Made by a program: the position numbers and the translations under genes
In this document: piece after piece, positions 9,661 to 18,733 of the stretch
How positions within the stretch are numbered: position 1 is the stretch's first letter
How the letters are laid out: each line of letters starts with the position of its first letter
Origin: Peptococcaceae bacterium
GTDB lineage: Bacteria > Bacillota > Peptococcia > Peptococcales > Peptococcaceae
Length of the DNA stretch: 62,225 nucleotides
Direction of reading: 5' to 3'
Assembly: GCA_017547685.1 (NCBI GenBank)
Contig: JAFYPD010000068.1
Span: 1 to 62,225, forward strand
Notes under the pieces: model-generated
The model's input: only the letters and a program-made list of their open reading frames with translations
The model's database searches: none
What the model was told of the DNA's origin: nothing

Positions 9661-9776
9661 TGTGATTCCCGCCTTCTTTTTATTTCTCTATACTTATGTC
9701 AGACTGGCGGGCTTTAGGCGTAAAAGAATGGCTGGAAATCCGTATTTGAAAAATTTTCTGAAATATATAAAAAAAA

Positions 9777-9805
9777 TTGAAGGATTTTATCAATTTATGT
9801 CTAAT
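9777..9805 (+). promoter_or_regulatory. Possible promoter of the EF-G-like gene
   Basis: TTGAAG (9777-9782) and TCTAAT (9800-9805) are 17 bases apart in a very AT-rich stretch between divergent genes, about 40 bases before the ATG at 9848. The -10 match is modest and the AT-richness makes chance matches likely. Confidence 0.3.
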
Positions 9806-9847
9806 TTAATAATTAGCTTATTTTATTAAACTCAAGGGGTGGACATT

Positions 9848-11860
9848 ATGCAAGTATATCAGACAGGAGATATCCGCAATATTGGCATCGCCGGGCACAG
9901 TGGCTCCGGCAAAACATCGTTACTGGAAACCATGCTGTTCAATGCAGGTTTCACAAATCGCTTAGGCAAAGTTGAAGACGGCACCACCGTAACAGACTAT
10001 CTGCCGGAAGAAATCAAACGTCAGGTAACCATTTCTTCTTCTCTGGCGCCAATCGAATGGAACGGCACAAAATTAAATATGATTGACACACCAGGTTATG
10101 CAGATTTTATCGGTGAAGTAATCTCTACTACCCGTGCAGTTGACAACATGCTGATGGTTGTCTGCGGCGTGGCAGGTATCGAAGTTCAGACAGAAGTAAT
10201 CTGGGATATCGCAGCAAACAATAAGCTGCCGCGGATTATTTTTGTCAATAAGCTGGAACGGGAAAACTCCTGTTTTGAAACAGTTGTGGAAGCAATGCGT
10301 GAAAAATACGGCACCGGTATTGTGCCTCTGCAGCTGCCGATGGGCAAAGAAGCCAATTTCACTGGTATGATTGACCTGCTGAACGAAAAAGCTTATAAAT
10401 TCGAAGACGGCAAAGCAATCGAAATTCCGATTCCGGAAGAATATATGGATGATTACGAATCACAGCGCACTTACTTAATCGAAGTGGCTGCGGAATCCTG
10501 TGATGAACTGCTGCTGAAATATCTGGAAGGCGAGATTCCTACCAACAAGGAAATCCGCTCCGCATTGCGTATGGGGATCGCAAACGGGGAAATCTTCCCT
10601 GTTCTGGGCGGTTCTGTTGCGAAAAACATGGGTATCAACACCCTGCTGGATTTCTGTGTAGACCTGCTGCCGGTTCCTACCGTCAATGCACAGGCTCCTG
10701 CCAGCGCTATCGTATTCAAAACACTGGCTGACCCGTTTGTGGGCAAACTGAGTTTCCTGAAAGTCATCGACGGTCAGTTCAATGCCGGTGACGGTATCTA
10801 TAACGTGAACAATGACACCGAAGAAAAAGTAAACGGCTTTATTATTCCTTGCGGGAAACAGCAGTCTTCCGTTACCACAGTCAATGCCGGCGACATCGTT
10901 GCCATTGCAAAACTGCAGAATACCCAGACCAGCAACACTTTAACCATCAAAGGTTCGAATGTGCCGGAACTGGCACCTATCAAATTCCCTGCGCCTAACC
11001 TCACCTTCGCTCTGTCTCCAAAATCCAGAGACGATGACGATAAGATGAGTAATGCACTGGGCCGTCTGTTAGAAGAAGATCCAACTCTGCAGCTGGAGAA
11101 AAACGCAGAAACCCACGAAACCCTGCTGTCCGGCGTTGGGGAAACCCATCTGGAAGTTGTGGCAGAACGGTTCAAAAATAAATTCGGTGTGGACGTTGTG
11201 CTGAAACCGGCACAGATTCCTTACCGTGAAACCATCAAGAAAAAAGTTGAAGTACAGGGTAAACACAAGAAACAGTCCGGCGGTGCAGGCCAGTACGGTG
11301 ATGTATGGCTGCGTATCGAACCATACGAAGAAGACGACTTCCTGTTTGCGGAAGAAGTATTCGGCGGCGCTGTTCCAAAGAACTACTTCCCTGCTGTTGA
11401 AAAAGGTGTGCGCGAAGCAATGGCACAGGGTATCCTGGCGGGCTATCCTCTGGGAAACATCAAAGTTACTCTGTATGACGGTTCCTACCATCCGGTTGAC
11501 TCCAACGAAATGGCGTTCAAAATCGCTGCTTCCGGCGGGTTCAAAAAAGGTGCAGAACAGGCCGGTCCTGTTCTGTTAGAACCAATTATGGATATGCGCA
11601 TTACTGTTCCAGAAGCTTACATGGGCGATATCATGGGCGACCTGAACAGCAAACGCGGCCGTATCATGGGTATGGAACCTACTGCTGACGGCAAACTGCA
11701 GGTGATTCAGGCACAGGCTCCAATGTCTGAAGTACAGAAATACGTGATTGACCTGAAAGCAATGACCCAGGGCCGCGGCAAATTCACCATGACGCTGGAT
11801 CATTATGAAGAAGTTCCTGCAAGAATTGCAGAAAAAATTATTGCAGAACGCAACGCTTAA
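9848..11860 (+). CDS. Elongation factor G-like translational GTPase (EF-G paralogue)
   Basis: A 670-residue EF-G-family GTPase. The G domain has GHSGSGKTSLLETML (G1), DTPGYADF (G3) and VNKLERE at the G4 position, where canonical EF-G has NKMD. Domains II-V follow (AGDGIYNVNNDTEEK; GGAGQYGDVWLRIEPYE; GSYHPVDSNEMAFKIAA; RGRIMGMEP). The divergent G4 and slightly short length suggest the FusA2/EF-G-like group rather than the main translocase, which normally sits in the rpsL-rpsG-fusA-tuf operon. The ATG at 9848 is chosen because AAGGGG lies eight bases upstream; a GTG at 9839 would overlap that site. The gene is monocistronic, with a terminator at 11906. Confidence 0.88.
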   Translation: MQVYQTGDIRNIGIAGHSGSGKTSLLETMLFNAGFTNRLGKVEDGTTVTDYLPEEIKRQVTISSSLAPIEWNGTKLNMIDTPGYADFIGEVISTTRAVDNMLMVVCGVAGIEVQTEVIWDIAANNKLPRIIFVNKLERENSCFETVVEAMREKYGTGIVPLQLPMGKEANFTGMIDLLNEKAYKFEDGKAIEIPIPEEYMDDYESQRTYLIEVAAESCDELLLKYLEGEIPTNKEIRSALRMGIANGEIFPVLGGSVAKNMGINTLLDFCVDLLPVPTVNAQAPASAIVFKTLADPFVGKLSFLKVIDGQFNAGDGIYNVNNDTEEKVNGFIIPCGKQQSSVTTVNAGDIVAIAKLQNTQTSNTLTIKGSNVPELAPIKFPAPNLTFALSPKSRDDDDKMSNALGRLLEEDPTLQLEKNAETHETLLSGVGETHLEVVAERFKNKFGVDVVLKPAQIPYRETIKKKVEVQGKHKKQSGGAGQYGDVWLRIEPYEEDDFLFAEEVFGGAVPKNYFPAVEKGVREAMAQGILAGYPLGNIKVTLYDGSYHPVDSNEMAFKIAASGGFKKGAEQAGPVLLEPIMDMRITVPEAYMGDIMGDLNSKRGRIMGMEPTADGKLQVIQAQAPMSEVQKYVIDLKAMTQGRGKFTMTLDHYEEVPARIAEKIIAERNA

Positions 11861-11905
11861 TCGATAACACTTTCCTCTTTTTCTCTTGAATTGTCAAGTT
11901 ATAAA

Positions 11906-11951
11906 AAAACGGTATCAGCATTTGAATCCACTCATTTGCTGATACCGTTTT
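11906..11951. terminator. Bidirectional rho-independent terminator
   Basis: Perfect 15-bp arms (11906-11920 and 11937-11951), left arm AAAACGGTATCAGCA, enclose a 16-base loop. There is an A-tract on the left and a T-tract on the right. It lies between the convergent EF-G-like and ylbF genes, so it serves both. Confidence 0.9.
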
Positions 11952-11994
11952 TATTTGTGCATTATGCTGTTGCGTATACTCTGCTCATCTGCAA

Positions 11995-12402
11995 TTAGCA
12001 GCTGCCGCAGCTGCCCCCGCAATTGCAGCTTCCATCTGCACCAGAGGAACTGCAGCCGCTGCATCCGCCACCCTGCTGGCCATTGATTGCTGCGCTGATA
12101 ATCATGTTAACAGAACGCATAATCTGTTCGAATGCCTGGTTAGCACCTAAGAATGCGCTGATGTTAGCGTTTTCATTCATTTTTGCTTCCAGTTCTTCTA
12201 CATGTTTCTTTTCTTCTTCAGACAGATCTTCGTAGCTCAGGCCTTTGTTCATTGCATCCATCTGGATACCCTGATATTCTTCTACGATTTCTCTAGCTTC
12301 AGTGTCCATCATCATTTTCATTTCTGCTTCTTTCAGAGAAGCCAGTTCTGCAGAGTTAGCAATTGCATCTGCTAAGTCTTTTGCTTTTGTGAAAATATCC
12401 AC
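11995..12402 (-). CDS. YlbF-family protein with a cysteine-rich C-terminus
   Basis: A 135-residue YlbF/YmcA-family protein. B. subtilis members (YlbF, YmcA, YaaT) form a complex that affects RNase Y-dependent mRNA turnover, competence and biofilm. The first 110 residues are predicted helical and acidic (ADAIANSAELASLKEAEMKMM; EEYQGIQMDAMNKGLSYEDL). The last 22 residues are a Gly/Ser/Cys tail (GGCSGCSSSGADGSCNCGG then SCGSC), which could bind an Fe-S cluster or other metal; known YlbF complexes do carry Fe-S clusters. The start is GTG at 12400-12402 with GGAGGTG upstream. It is 37 bases after the miaB stop in the opposite order of transcription (ylbF precedes miaB's 3' end only by position). 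Confidence 0.85.
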   Translation of the reverse strand: MDIFTKAKDLADAIANSAELASLKEAEMKMMMDTEAREIVEEYQGIQMDAMNKGLSYEDLSEEEKKHVEELEAKMNENANISAFLGANQAFEQIMRSVNMIISAAINGQQGGGCSGCSSSGADGSCNCGGSCGSC

Positions 12403-12439
12403 AGTAGCACCTCCGTGTAAATTAAAAAAATTCTTTATT

Positions 12440-13834
12440 TTATTCAGCGAGGCTCCCTTTTAACACCCAGGTCTGGGCTTCGGTGATGTGAACCTTCACC
12501 ATCTGCCCCACCAGGGACGGGTCACCTGCAAAAATAACTGTTTTATTGCTTGTGGTACGGCCGGTCAGCATGTCCGCGTTGGTTTTGCTCGGTCCTTCCA
12601 CCAGCACTTCCACTACAGTATCCTGCAGCTTGTCATTGATTGTCCGGCCGATATCGCTCAGCACATCGTTCAGGCGCTGCAGCCGGTCTTTTTTCTCGTC
12701 CAGTGTTACCGGGTCTTCCATCCGGGCAGCCGGGGTACCGGTGCGTTTGGAATAGATAAAGGTAAAGGCACTGTCGAATCTGACCTGTTTTACCAGGTCA
12801 ACGGTTTCAAGGAAATCTTCCTCGGTTTCACCGGGGAATCCCACAATAATATCGGTGGTGATGCATGCATTCGGCATATATTTGCGAATGATTTCCACCC
12901 GATGCAGATAATCCTCTTTGGTATAGCGGCGATTCATCAGCTCCAGAATCCGTGTACTGCCAGACTGCACCGGCAGATGGAAATGGTCTACCACTTTGCT
13001 GCTCTCGGCAATGGTTTTCACCAGTTCCTCGGTTAAATCTTTCGGGTGAGAGGTCATATAACGAATGCGGCGCAACCCTTCGATTTCGTTCAGTTCCCGA
13101 AGCAGTCCGGCAAAACTGGTGCCGTCCTGCAAATCCAGCCCGTAGCTGTTTACATTCTGGCCCAGCAGGGTGATTTCCACCACACCTTCCGCCACCATCT
13201 GTTTCACTTCCTGCACAATGTCAGCCTGTTTACGGCTTCGTTCCCGGCCGCGCACATAAGGCACAATGCAGTAGGTGCAGAAATTATTGCATCCGTATGT
13301 GATATTCACCAGTGCACGATACGGATCTTCTCGATAGGTCGGCAGACCTTCCTGCACGGCTTCCTCTTTATCCAGAATGGCAATCTGTTTTCCTTTTCCC
13401 TGATACAAATTGTAGATGTATTCCGGCAGATGGTGCAGATTGTGAGTGCCGAAGATTAAATCCACATGCGGCGCGGAAATACGCACGGTATCCGCCATGC
13501 CTTTCTGCTGCATCATACAGCCGCATACCCCGATAATCATATCTGGATTTTTCTTTTTCAGTTTTTTCAGCTCGCCCAGCTGACTCAGTACCTTGCTCTC
13601 CGCTTTTTCACGGATACAGCAGGTATTAAACAGAATCAGATCGGCATCGGCTTCGCTGTCTGTTTTCTCATAACCCATCTGTGTCAGAAAACCAAACAGA
13701 ATTTCCGAATCCCGTTCATTCATCTGGCAGCCGAAGGTATGGGTCAGACATTTTTTGGTCCGGCCTGTCTGCTGGGTATACAGCGCGTTCCGGCTGCAAA
13801 TCTGATTCAAATAATATGTGTTCTGCTCCTGCAC
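12440..13834 (-). CDS. miaB: tRNA-2-methylthio-N6-dimethylallyladenosine synthase
   Basis: A 464-residue radical-SAM methylthiotransferase that adds the 2-methylthio group to i6A37 of tRNAs. The N-terminal UPF0004 domain has Cys ligands in THTFGCQMNERDSE, NTCCIREKAE and CGCMMQQ. The radical SAM motif is YGCNNFCTYCIVPYVRGRERSR, split here as CNNFCTYC with its flanks. A C-terminal TRAM domain ends the protein (GRTTSNKTVIFAGD). I chose GTG at 13834 because AAAGAGGTG lies six bases upstream; an ATG at 13858 in frame lacks a site. A promoter lies directly upstream. Confidence 0.94.
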   Translation of the reverse strand: MQEQNTYYLNQICSRNALYTQQTGRTKKCLTHTFGCQMNERDSEILFGFLTQMGYEKTDSEADADLILFNTCCIREKAESKVLSQLGELKKLKKKNPDMIIGVCGCMMQQKGMADTVRISAPHVDLIFGTHNLHHLPEYIYNLYQGKGKQIAILDKEEAVQEGLPTYREDPYRALVNITYGCNNFCTYCIVPYVRGRERSRKQADIVQEVKQMVAEGVVEITLLGQNVNSYGLDLQDGTSFAGLLRELNEIEGLRRIRYMTSHPKDLTEELVKTIAESSKVVDHFHLPVQSGSTRILELMNRRYTKEDYLHRVEIIRKYMPNACITTDIIVGFPGETEEDFLETVDLVKQVRFDSAFTFIYSKRTGTPAARMEDPVTLDEKKDRLQRLNDVLSDIGRTINDKLQDTVVEVLVEGPSKTNADMLTGRTTSNKTVIFAGDPSLVGQMVKVHITEAQTWVLKGSLAE

Positions 13835-13863
13835 AGCGGTCACCTCTTTTATACACATCTCAA

Positions 13864-13896
13864 AGCCTGCATACAGCATTATAGCAGATGCAGGCT
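13864..13896. repeat. 9-bp inverted repeat overlapping the miaB promoter
   Basis: AGCCTGCAT (13864-13872) and ATGCAGGCT (13888-13896) form a perfect hairpin with the miaB -10 box in its loop. There is no T-tract, so a terminator role for the hem operon is doubtful; an operator is equally possible. Confidence 0.45.
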
Positions 13897-13906
13897 CCGG
13901 ACTCAA
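13878..13906 (-). promoter_or_regulatory. miaB promoter
   Basis: On the minus strand TTGAGT (13901-13906) and TATAAT (13878-13883) are separated by 17 bases. They lie about 45 bases ahead of the chosen GTG, so miaB has its own promoter downstream of hemL. Confidence 0.7.
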
Positions 13907-13955
13907 CAGTCAAATTTTTATCTGTGCCGTCACGAATTATCAGCAGCACAGAATT

Positions 13956-15251
13956 TTACATGGCAGCTACTTCTGCAAATGCCTGCTCTGCAGCAGCGAT
14001 TGTTTTTGCAATATCTTCATCGCTGTGTGCCAGAGATACAAACCAGCATTCAAACTGGGATGGCGGCAGATATACGCCCTGATTCAGCATCGACTGGAAA
14101 AATACTTTGAATTTTGCTGTATCAGAACTCATGGCAGCTGCATAGCTGTCTACTTTCTGCTCAGTGAAGAATACTGTCATCAAAGAAGCGCTCTGGTTGA
14201 TGGATACAGTCACGCCGGCTTTATCTGCAGCAGCCTGTACACCTTGTGCCAGTGTTTTTGTTTTTGCTTCTACAGCTTCATATACACCTGGTTTTGCCAG
14301 CTCGTTCAGAGTAGCAATCCCTGCAGCCATAGCTACCGGGTTCCCGGATAAGGTACCAGCCTGGTATACAGGGCCAACCGGTGCAACATGCTGCATAATT
14401 TCTTTACGGCCGCCGTAAGCACCTACCGGCAGACCGCCGCCGATGATTTTACCCAGGCAGGTAATATCCGGCATGATATCAAATACTTTCTGAGCACCGC
14501 CATAGGAAGCGCGGAACCCGCTGATTACTTCGTCGAAGATTAACAGTGCGCCGTGTTCTTTTGTCACTTCGCGTAAGCCTTCCAGGAAGCCTTCGGCCGG
14601 AGGAACCAGACCCATATTCCCGGCAACCGGTTCTACAATCACAGCTGCAATCTGATCTGGATATTCAGCAAACAGCTTTTTCACGCTGTTTAAATCATTA
14701 TAGCTTGCGGTTAATGTTTCAGAAGCAATAGATTCTGGAACACCCGGGCTGGATGGAACACCAAATGTTAATGCGCCGGAACCTGCTTTAATCAGCAGAT
14801 GGTCGGCATGGCCATGGTAACACCCTTCAAATTTTACTAATTTATTGCGTTTTGTATAGCCGCGAGCCAGACGAATGGCACTCATGGTAGCTTCGGTACC
14901 GGAGTTGACCATACGAACCATTTCAACGGAAGGTACAGCATCCACAATCAGTTTTGCAATTTCTACTTCCAGTGCAGTCGGTGCACCATAAGTGCTGCCT
15001 TTCAGCAGCGCATCCTGCACAGCTTTGGTCACTGCTTCCGGCTGATGCCCCAGCAGCAGCGGACCCCAGGAGCAGATATAATCTACATATTCGTTACCGT
15101 CCACATCGTACAGCTTGGATCCTTCCCCTTTTGCGATAAATACCGGATGATCGCCAACTGCCTTGAATGCGCGAACAGGGCTGTTTACACCGCCTGGAAT
15201 CAGTTCCTGTGCTTCTTCAAATAATTTTTTAGAATTTGTGAAGTCCATCAT
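13956..15251 (-). CDS. hemL: Glutamate-1-semialdehyde 2,1-aminomutase
   Basis: A 431-residue PLP enzyme converting glutamate-1-semialdehyde to 5-aminolevulinate, the second C5-pathway step. Visible features are [11 protein letters not shown] at the N-terminus, the [20 protein letters not shown] substrate loop, [24 protein letters not shown] and the PLP lysine in [18 protein letters not shown]. It is the last gene of the hem operon, 27 bases after hemB. Start ATG has AAAGGGGATAG upstream. Confidence 0.97.
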   Translation of the reverse strand: MMDFTNSKKLFEEAQELIPGGVNSPVRAFKAVGDHPVFIAKGEGSKLYDVDGNEYVDYICSWGPLLLGHQPEAVTKAVQDALLKGSTYGAPTALEVEIAKLIVDAVPSVEMVRMVNSGTEATMSAIRLARGYTKRNKLVKFEGCYHGHADHLLIKAGSGALTFGVPSSPGVPESIASETLTASYNDLNSVKKLFAEYPDQIAAVIVEPVAGNMGLVPPAEGFLEGLREVTKEHGALLIFDEVISGFRASYGGAQKVFDIMPDITCLGKIIGGGLPVGAYGGRKEIMQHVAPVGPVYQAGTLSGNPVAMAAGIATLNELAKPGVYEAVEAKTKTLAQGVQAAADKAGVTVSINQSASLMTVFFTEQKVDSYAAAMSSDTAKFKVFFQSMLNQGVYLPPSQFECWFVSLAHSDEDIAKTIAAAEQAFAEVAAM

Positions 15252-15278
15252 ACTATCCCCTTTCTTGGTTCCGTTTCT

Positions 15279-16265
15279 TTATTTATTTTCCTGCAACCAT
15301 TTCGCTACATCGATTGCATGGTAGGTTAAAATCATATCGGCACCGGCACGAACAAAACCGGTCATGATTTCCATCACAATTTTCTTTTCATCAATCCAGC
15401 CGTTCTGCGCAGCCGCTTTTACCATGGCATATTCACCGCTTACGTTGTAGGCAACAATCGGCTGATAAAACGCTTCTCTTGTTCTTGCCATGATATCCAG
15501 ATAGGATAACGCCGGTTTCACAATAATGTAATCCGCGCCTTCTTCCACATCCAGCTCGGTTTCGTGCATTGCCTGACGAACACTGCAGGCAGGATCCATC
15601 TGATAGGTTTTGCGGTCACCAAACTGCGGTGCAGAGCCTGCCGCATCACGGAACGGACCGTAGAATGCAGACGCATATTTTGCAGAGTAGGCCATCACAG
15701 CCACATCCGGATAACCGGCCTGATCTAACGCGGCGCGAATCATACCAACACGGCCGTCCATCATATCAGACGGGGCAATGATATCGGCACCGGCTGCAGC
15801 CTGAGATACCGCAGTTTTTGCCAGCAGACTCAGGGTCGGGTCGTTGAGAATTTCACCTTCCGGTGTCACAATCCCGCAGTGACCATGGCTTGTGTATTCA
15901 CACAGGCAGCAGTCAGCAATAATCACTAACTCCGGATAAGCTGCACGTACTTTGCGAATCGCCTGCTGTACAATGCCTTCCTCCGCATAGGCCTGGGTGC
16001 CAACCGCATCTTTTTCTGCCGGAATCCCGAACAGAATAATGCTGTTGATACCAACTTCCACTGCGCGTTCTACTTCTTCCAGCAGATGATCCAGCGAATA
16101 CTGGTTAATACCCGGCATGGAATCAATTGGATTAATCTGGTCATCGCCTTCTACCACAAAAATCGGATAGATTAACTGTTCGGCATGAACGCGGGTTTCC
16201 CGCACCAGTTTGCGAATATTTTCTGTTCTTCTAAATCTACGCATTCTTGTTTCTGGAAACATCAT
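15279..16265 (-). CDS. hemB: Delta-aminolevulinic acid dehydratase (porphobilinogen synthase)
   Basis: A 328-residue enzyme condensing two 5-aminolevulinates to porphobilinogen. The metal-binding region DCCLCEYTSHGHCG, the first catalytic lysine in MAYSAKYASAFYGPFRDA and the second (Schiff-base) lysine in DYIIVKPALSYLD are all present. The cysteine-rich DCCLCEYTSHGHC indicates a Zn-type enzyme. It lies 15 bases after cobA-hemD. Confidence 0.97.
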   Translation of the reverse strand: MMFPETRMRRFRRTENIRKLVRETRVHAEQLIYPIFVVEGDDQINPIDSMPGINQYSLDHLLEEVERAVEVGINSIILFGIPAEKDAVGTQAYAEEGIVQQAIRKVRAAYPELVIIADCCLCEYTSHGHCGIVTPEGEILNDPTLSLLAKTAVSQAAAGADIIAPSDMMDGRVGMIRAALDQAGYPDVAVMAYSAKYASAFYGPFRDAAGSAPQFGDRKTYQMDPACSVRQAMHETELDVEEGADYIIVKPALSYLDIMARTREAFYQPIVAYNVSGEYAMVKAAAQNGWIDEKKIVMEIMTGFVRAGADMILTYHAIDVAKWLQENK

Positions 16266-16280
16266 GCATAACCTCTTTTC

Positions 16281-17798
16281 TTATTTCTGGAAATAGTTCT
16301 GAATCGCACTTACCAGACCATCGATGGTGTACTGTTCTGCACAGATATCTACTTTCAGACCGTTTTTCTCAGCGGTTTCAGCAGTGATTGGCCCGATACA
16401 TGCTACGGTAATGCCTTCAATCAGCGAACGATTCTCCCCGATTAACTGCAGGAAGTTGGTTACGGTGGAAGAACTGGTAAAGGTCAGCACATGAATTTCA
16501 CCAGCCTGCAGTTTTTCCAGCAGTAGCCGGGTATCTGCCGCATCCGCCAGCACAGTCTGATACGCAATCACTTCGTTTACTTCCGCCCCTAACTGGATTA
16601 AGCTGTCCACCAGTACCTGGCGGGCTAAATCCGCTCTCGGCAGCAATACTTTATCGCTCGGCTGGATACGGTCTTTCATAGCTTCAATCACTGCTTCGGC
16701 GCGGAATACTTCCGGCATCACATCCACCAGCAGGCCGCGTTCTTCCAGTTCCTCTGCTGTTTTCGGTCCGATGGCACAGATTTTTGCATCTTTCAGACTG
16801 CGGATATCCAGCTTCTGCGCTTTCAGACGCTGGAAGAACATTTTCACACCGTTTACACTGGTGAATACAATCCAGTTGTAATTGCCGGCTTCTGCCACAG
16901 CGTTATCCAGTGCTGCCAAATCGTCCGGCTCCTGAATTTTGATGGTTGGATATTCCCACGCTTCCGCACCCAGATCCTCCAGTTTTTCGCTCAGCACACT
17001 GGCCTGTTCGCGGGAACGGGTTACCAGAACGCGTTTGCCGAATAATGGTTTATCTTCAAACCAGCGCAGCGTTTCGCGCAGGGTTACAACCTGACCGATA
17101 ATGATAATCGCAGGAGATTTTAAACCTGATTTATTTACAACATCCACAATGTTTTCCAGAGTGCCGGTTACCACACGCTGTTCCGGACGGGTCCCCCAGC
17201 GAATCAGCGCAATCGGTGTCCGGGCATCTTTGCCGTTCACAACCAGATTTTCAACAATCTGCGGCAGATTGCCAACGCCCATCAGGAATACCAGTGTGCC
17301 CGGGTCCTGTGCTAAACGAGGCCAGTTGATATTACTAGTTTCTTTGCCAGGTTCCTCATGGCCGGTTACCACAGTAAAGCTTGCAGTGAAATCACGATGG
17401 GTGATTGGAATCCCTGCATAAGCCGGTACAGAAATAGCGGAAGTAATACCAGGCACTTCTTCAAACTCGACGCCTGCTTTGCGCAGTTCTTCGCCTTCCT
17501 CCCCGCCGCGGCCAAACACATAAGGGTCGCCGCCCTTTAAGCGGGCTACCACTTTGCCTTTCAGGCCTTCTTCTACCAGCACATTATTGATTTCATCCTG
17601 TGTCAGTGTGTGACGGTCAGGAGATTTTCCCACATAAATCAGTTCTGCATCCGGTCTGCGATAGCTGAGCAGACGAGGGTTTGCCAGACGGTCATATACA
17701 ATCACGTCTGCTTTCTGGATGCATTCCAGCCCTTTCACGGTAATCAGTTTAATATCGCCAGGACCGGCACCAATCAAATATACTTTTCCTTTGCTCAT
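16281..17798 (-). CDS. cobA-hemD: Fused uroporphyrinogen-III C-methyltransferase / uroporphyrinogen-III synthase
   Basis: A 505-residue two-domain enzyme. Residues 1-245 are the SAM-dependent methyltransferase making precorrin-2 (VYLIGAGPGDIKLITVKGLE; VARLKGGDPYVFGRGGEE; GIPITHRDF). Residues 250-505 are uroporphyrinogen-III synthase (GKRVLVTRSREQASVLSEKL; WIVFTSVNGVKMFF; LTFTSSSTVTNFL). The fusion places the branch point between heme and siroheme/corrinoid on one chain and is common in Firmicutes. Overlaps hemC by 4 bases, indicating coupling. Confidence 0.96.
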   Translation of the reverse strand: MSKGKVYLIGAGPGDIKLITVKGLECIQKADVIVYDRLANPRLLSYRRPDAELIYVGKSPDRHTLTQDEINNVLVEEGLKGKVVARLKGGDPYVFGRGGEEGEELRKAGVEFEEVPGITSAISVPAYAGIPITHRDFTASFTVVTGHEEPGKETSNINWPRLAQDPGTLVFLMGVGNLPQIVENLVVNGKDARTPIALIRWGTRPEQRVVTGTLENIVDVVNKSGLKSPAIIIIGQVVTLRETLRWFEDKPLFGKRVLVTRSREQASVLSEKLEDLGAEAWEYPTIKIQEPDDLAALDNAVAEAGNYNWIVFTSVNGVKMFFQRLKAQKLDIRSLKDAKICAIGPKTAEELEERGLLVDVMPEVFRAEAVIEAMKDRIQPSDKVLLPRADLARQVLVDSLIQLGAEVNEVIAYQTVLADAADTRLLLEKLQAGEIHVLTFTSSSTVTNFLQLIGENRSLIEGITVACIGPITAETAEKNGLKVDICAEQYTIDGLVSAIQNYFQK

Positions 17799-18733
17799 GG
17801 ATTCAGCTCCATTCTGATTTCTTCTAAAATAGCCTGTCCGCCCTGTTCAGCCAGACGGCCTGCCAGAGTCTGCCCCAGCTGTTCACACTGTTCTGCAGCA
17901 CCACTGATGGATTCCCGGATAATGGTTTTACCATCCAGAGAACCAACCATTCCTTCCAGCACGACGGTATCTTCTTTCAATTCTGCATAAGCACCAATCG
18001 GAATCTGACAGCCACCCTCCAGCGATTTGAGCAGTGCACGCTCTGCTTTCACACAGAGTTCCGCTTCTCTGTCATTGACCAGCTGCACCAGCGCAATGAT
18101 TTCAGGGTCGTTTTCACGGGTTTCCACACCGATAACCCCCTGGCTGACAGCAGGCAGACAGATATCGTAGCTTAATTCCTCTTTGATTTCATCGAACATT
18201 TCCAGACGTTCCAGACCAGCAGCAGCTAAAATGATGCCGTCAAAGTTTTCATCTCTCATTTTGCGCAGACGGGTCTGCACATTGCCGCGCAGATCATGAA
18301 TATCCAGATCCGGACGGGCATGCAGCAGCTGGGCCCGGCGGCGTAAACTGCTGGTTCCCACCTTCGCCCCTTCCGGCAGTTCGGCAAAGGAGCTGTATTT
18401 ATCAGAAACAAATGCATCCGCCGGATTGTGCCGTTTTAACATGGACGAAATCTGCAGGCCTTCCGGCAGCGCAGTCGGCATATCTTTCATGCTGTGCACT
18501 GCAAAATCGATTTCGCCCTCCAGCAGACCAACTTCCAGTTCTTTTGTAAACAGACCCTTGTCGCCGATTTTTGCCAGCGCAACGTCCAGAATTTTATCAC
18601 CTTTTGTTTTCAGCGAGATGATTTCAAATTCATACTGGTCGGTCACTCTCTTCAATTCATCCACCACAAACTGCGTCTGCCACATAGCCAGAATACTGTC
18701 GCGAGTACCAACCCTGATTACAGTTTTACTCAT
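17795..18733 (-). CDS. hemC: Hydroxymethylbilane synthase (porphobilinogen deaminase)
   Basis: A 312-residue enzyme polymerising four porphobilinogens to hydroxymethylbilane on a covalently bound dipyrromethane cofactor. RVGTRDSILAMWQT opens the protein. GTSSLRRRAQLLHARPDL and LRGNVQTRLRKM carry the substrate-binding arginines. The cofactor-binding Cys is in ERALLKSLEGGCQIPIGAYA. Start overlaps the hemA stop by 8 bases. Confidence 0.97.
   Translation of the reverse strand: MSKTVIRVGTRDSILAMWQTQFVVDELKRVTDQYEFEIISLKTKGDKILDVALAKIGDKGLFTKELEVGLLEGEIDFAVHSMKDMPTALPEGLQISSMLKRHNPADAFVSDKYSSFAELPEGAKVGTSSLRRRAQLLHARPDLDIHDLRGNVQTRLRKMRDENFDGIILAAAGLERLEMFDEIKEELSYDICLPAVSQGVIGVETRENDPEIIALVQLVNDREAELCVKAERALLKSLEGGCQIPIGAYAELKEDTVVLEGMVGSLDGKTIIRESISGAAEQCEQLGQTLAGRLAEQGGQAILEEIRMELNP

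Noticed and set aside
13466..14110. 214-codon plus-strand frame over miaB and hemL ends
   Set aside because: Spans two real genes and their intergenic promoter; no supporting signal.
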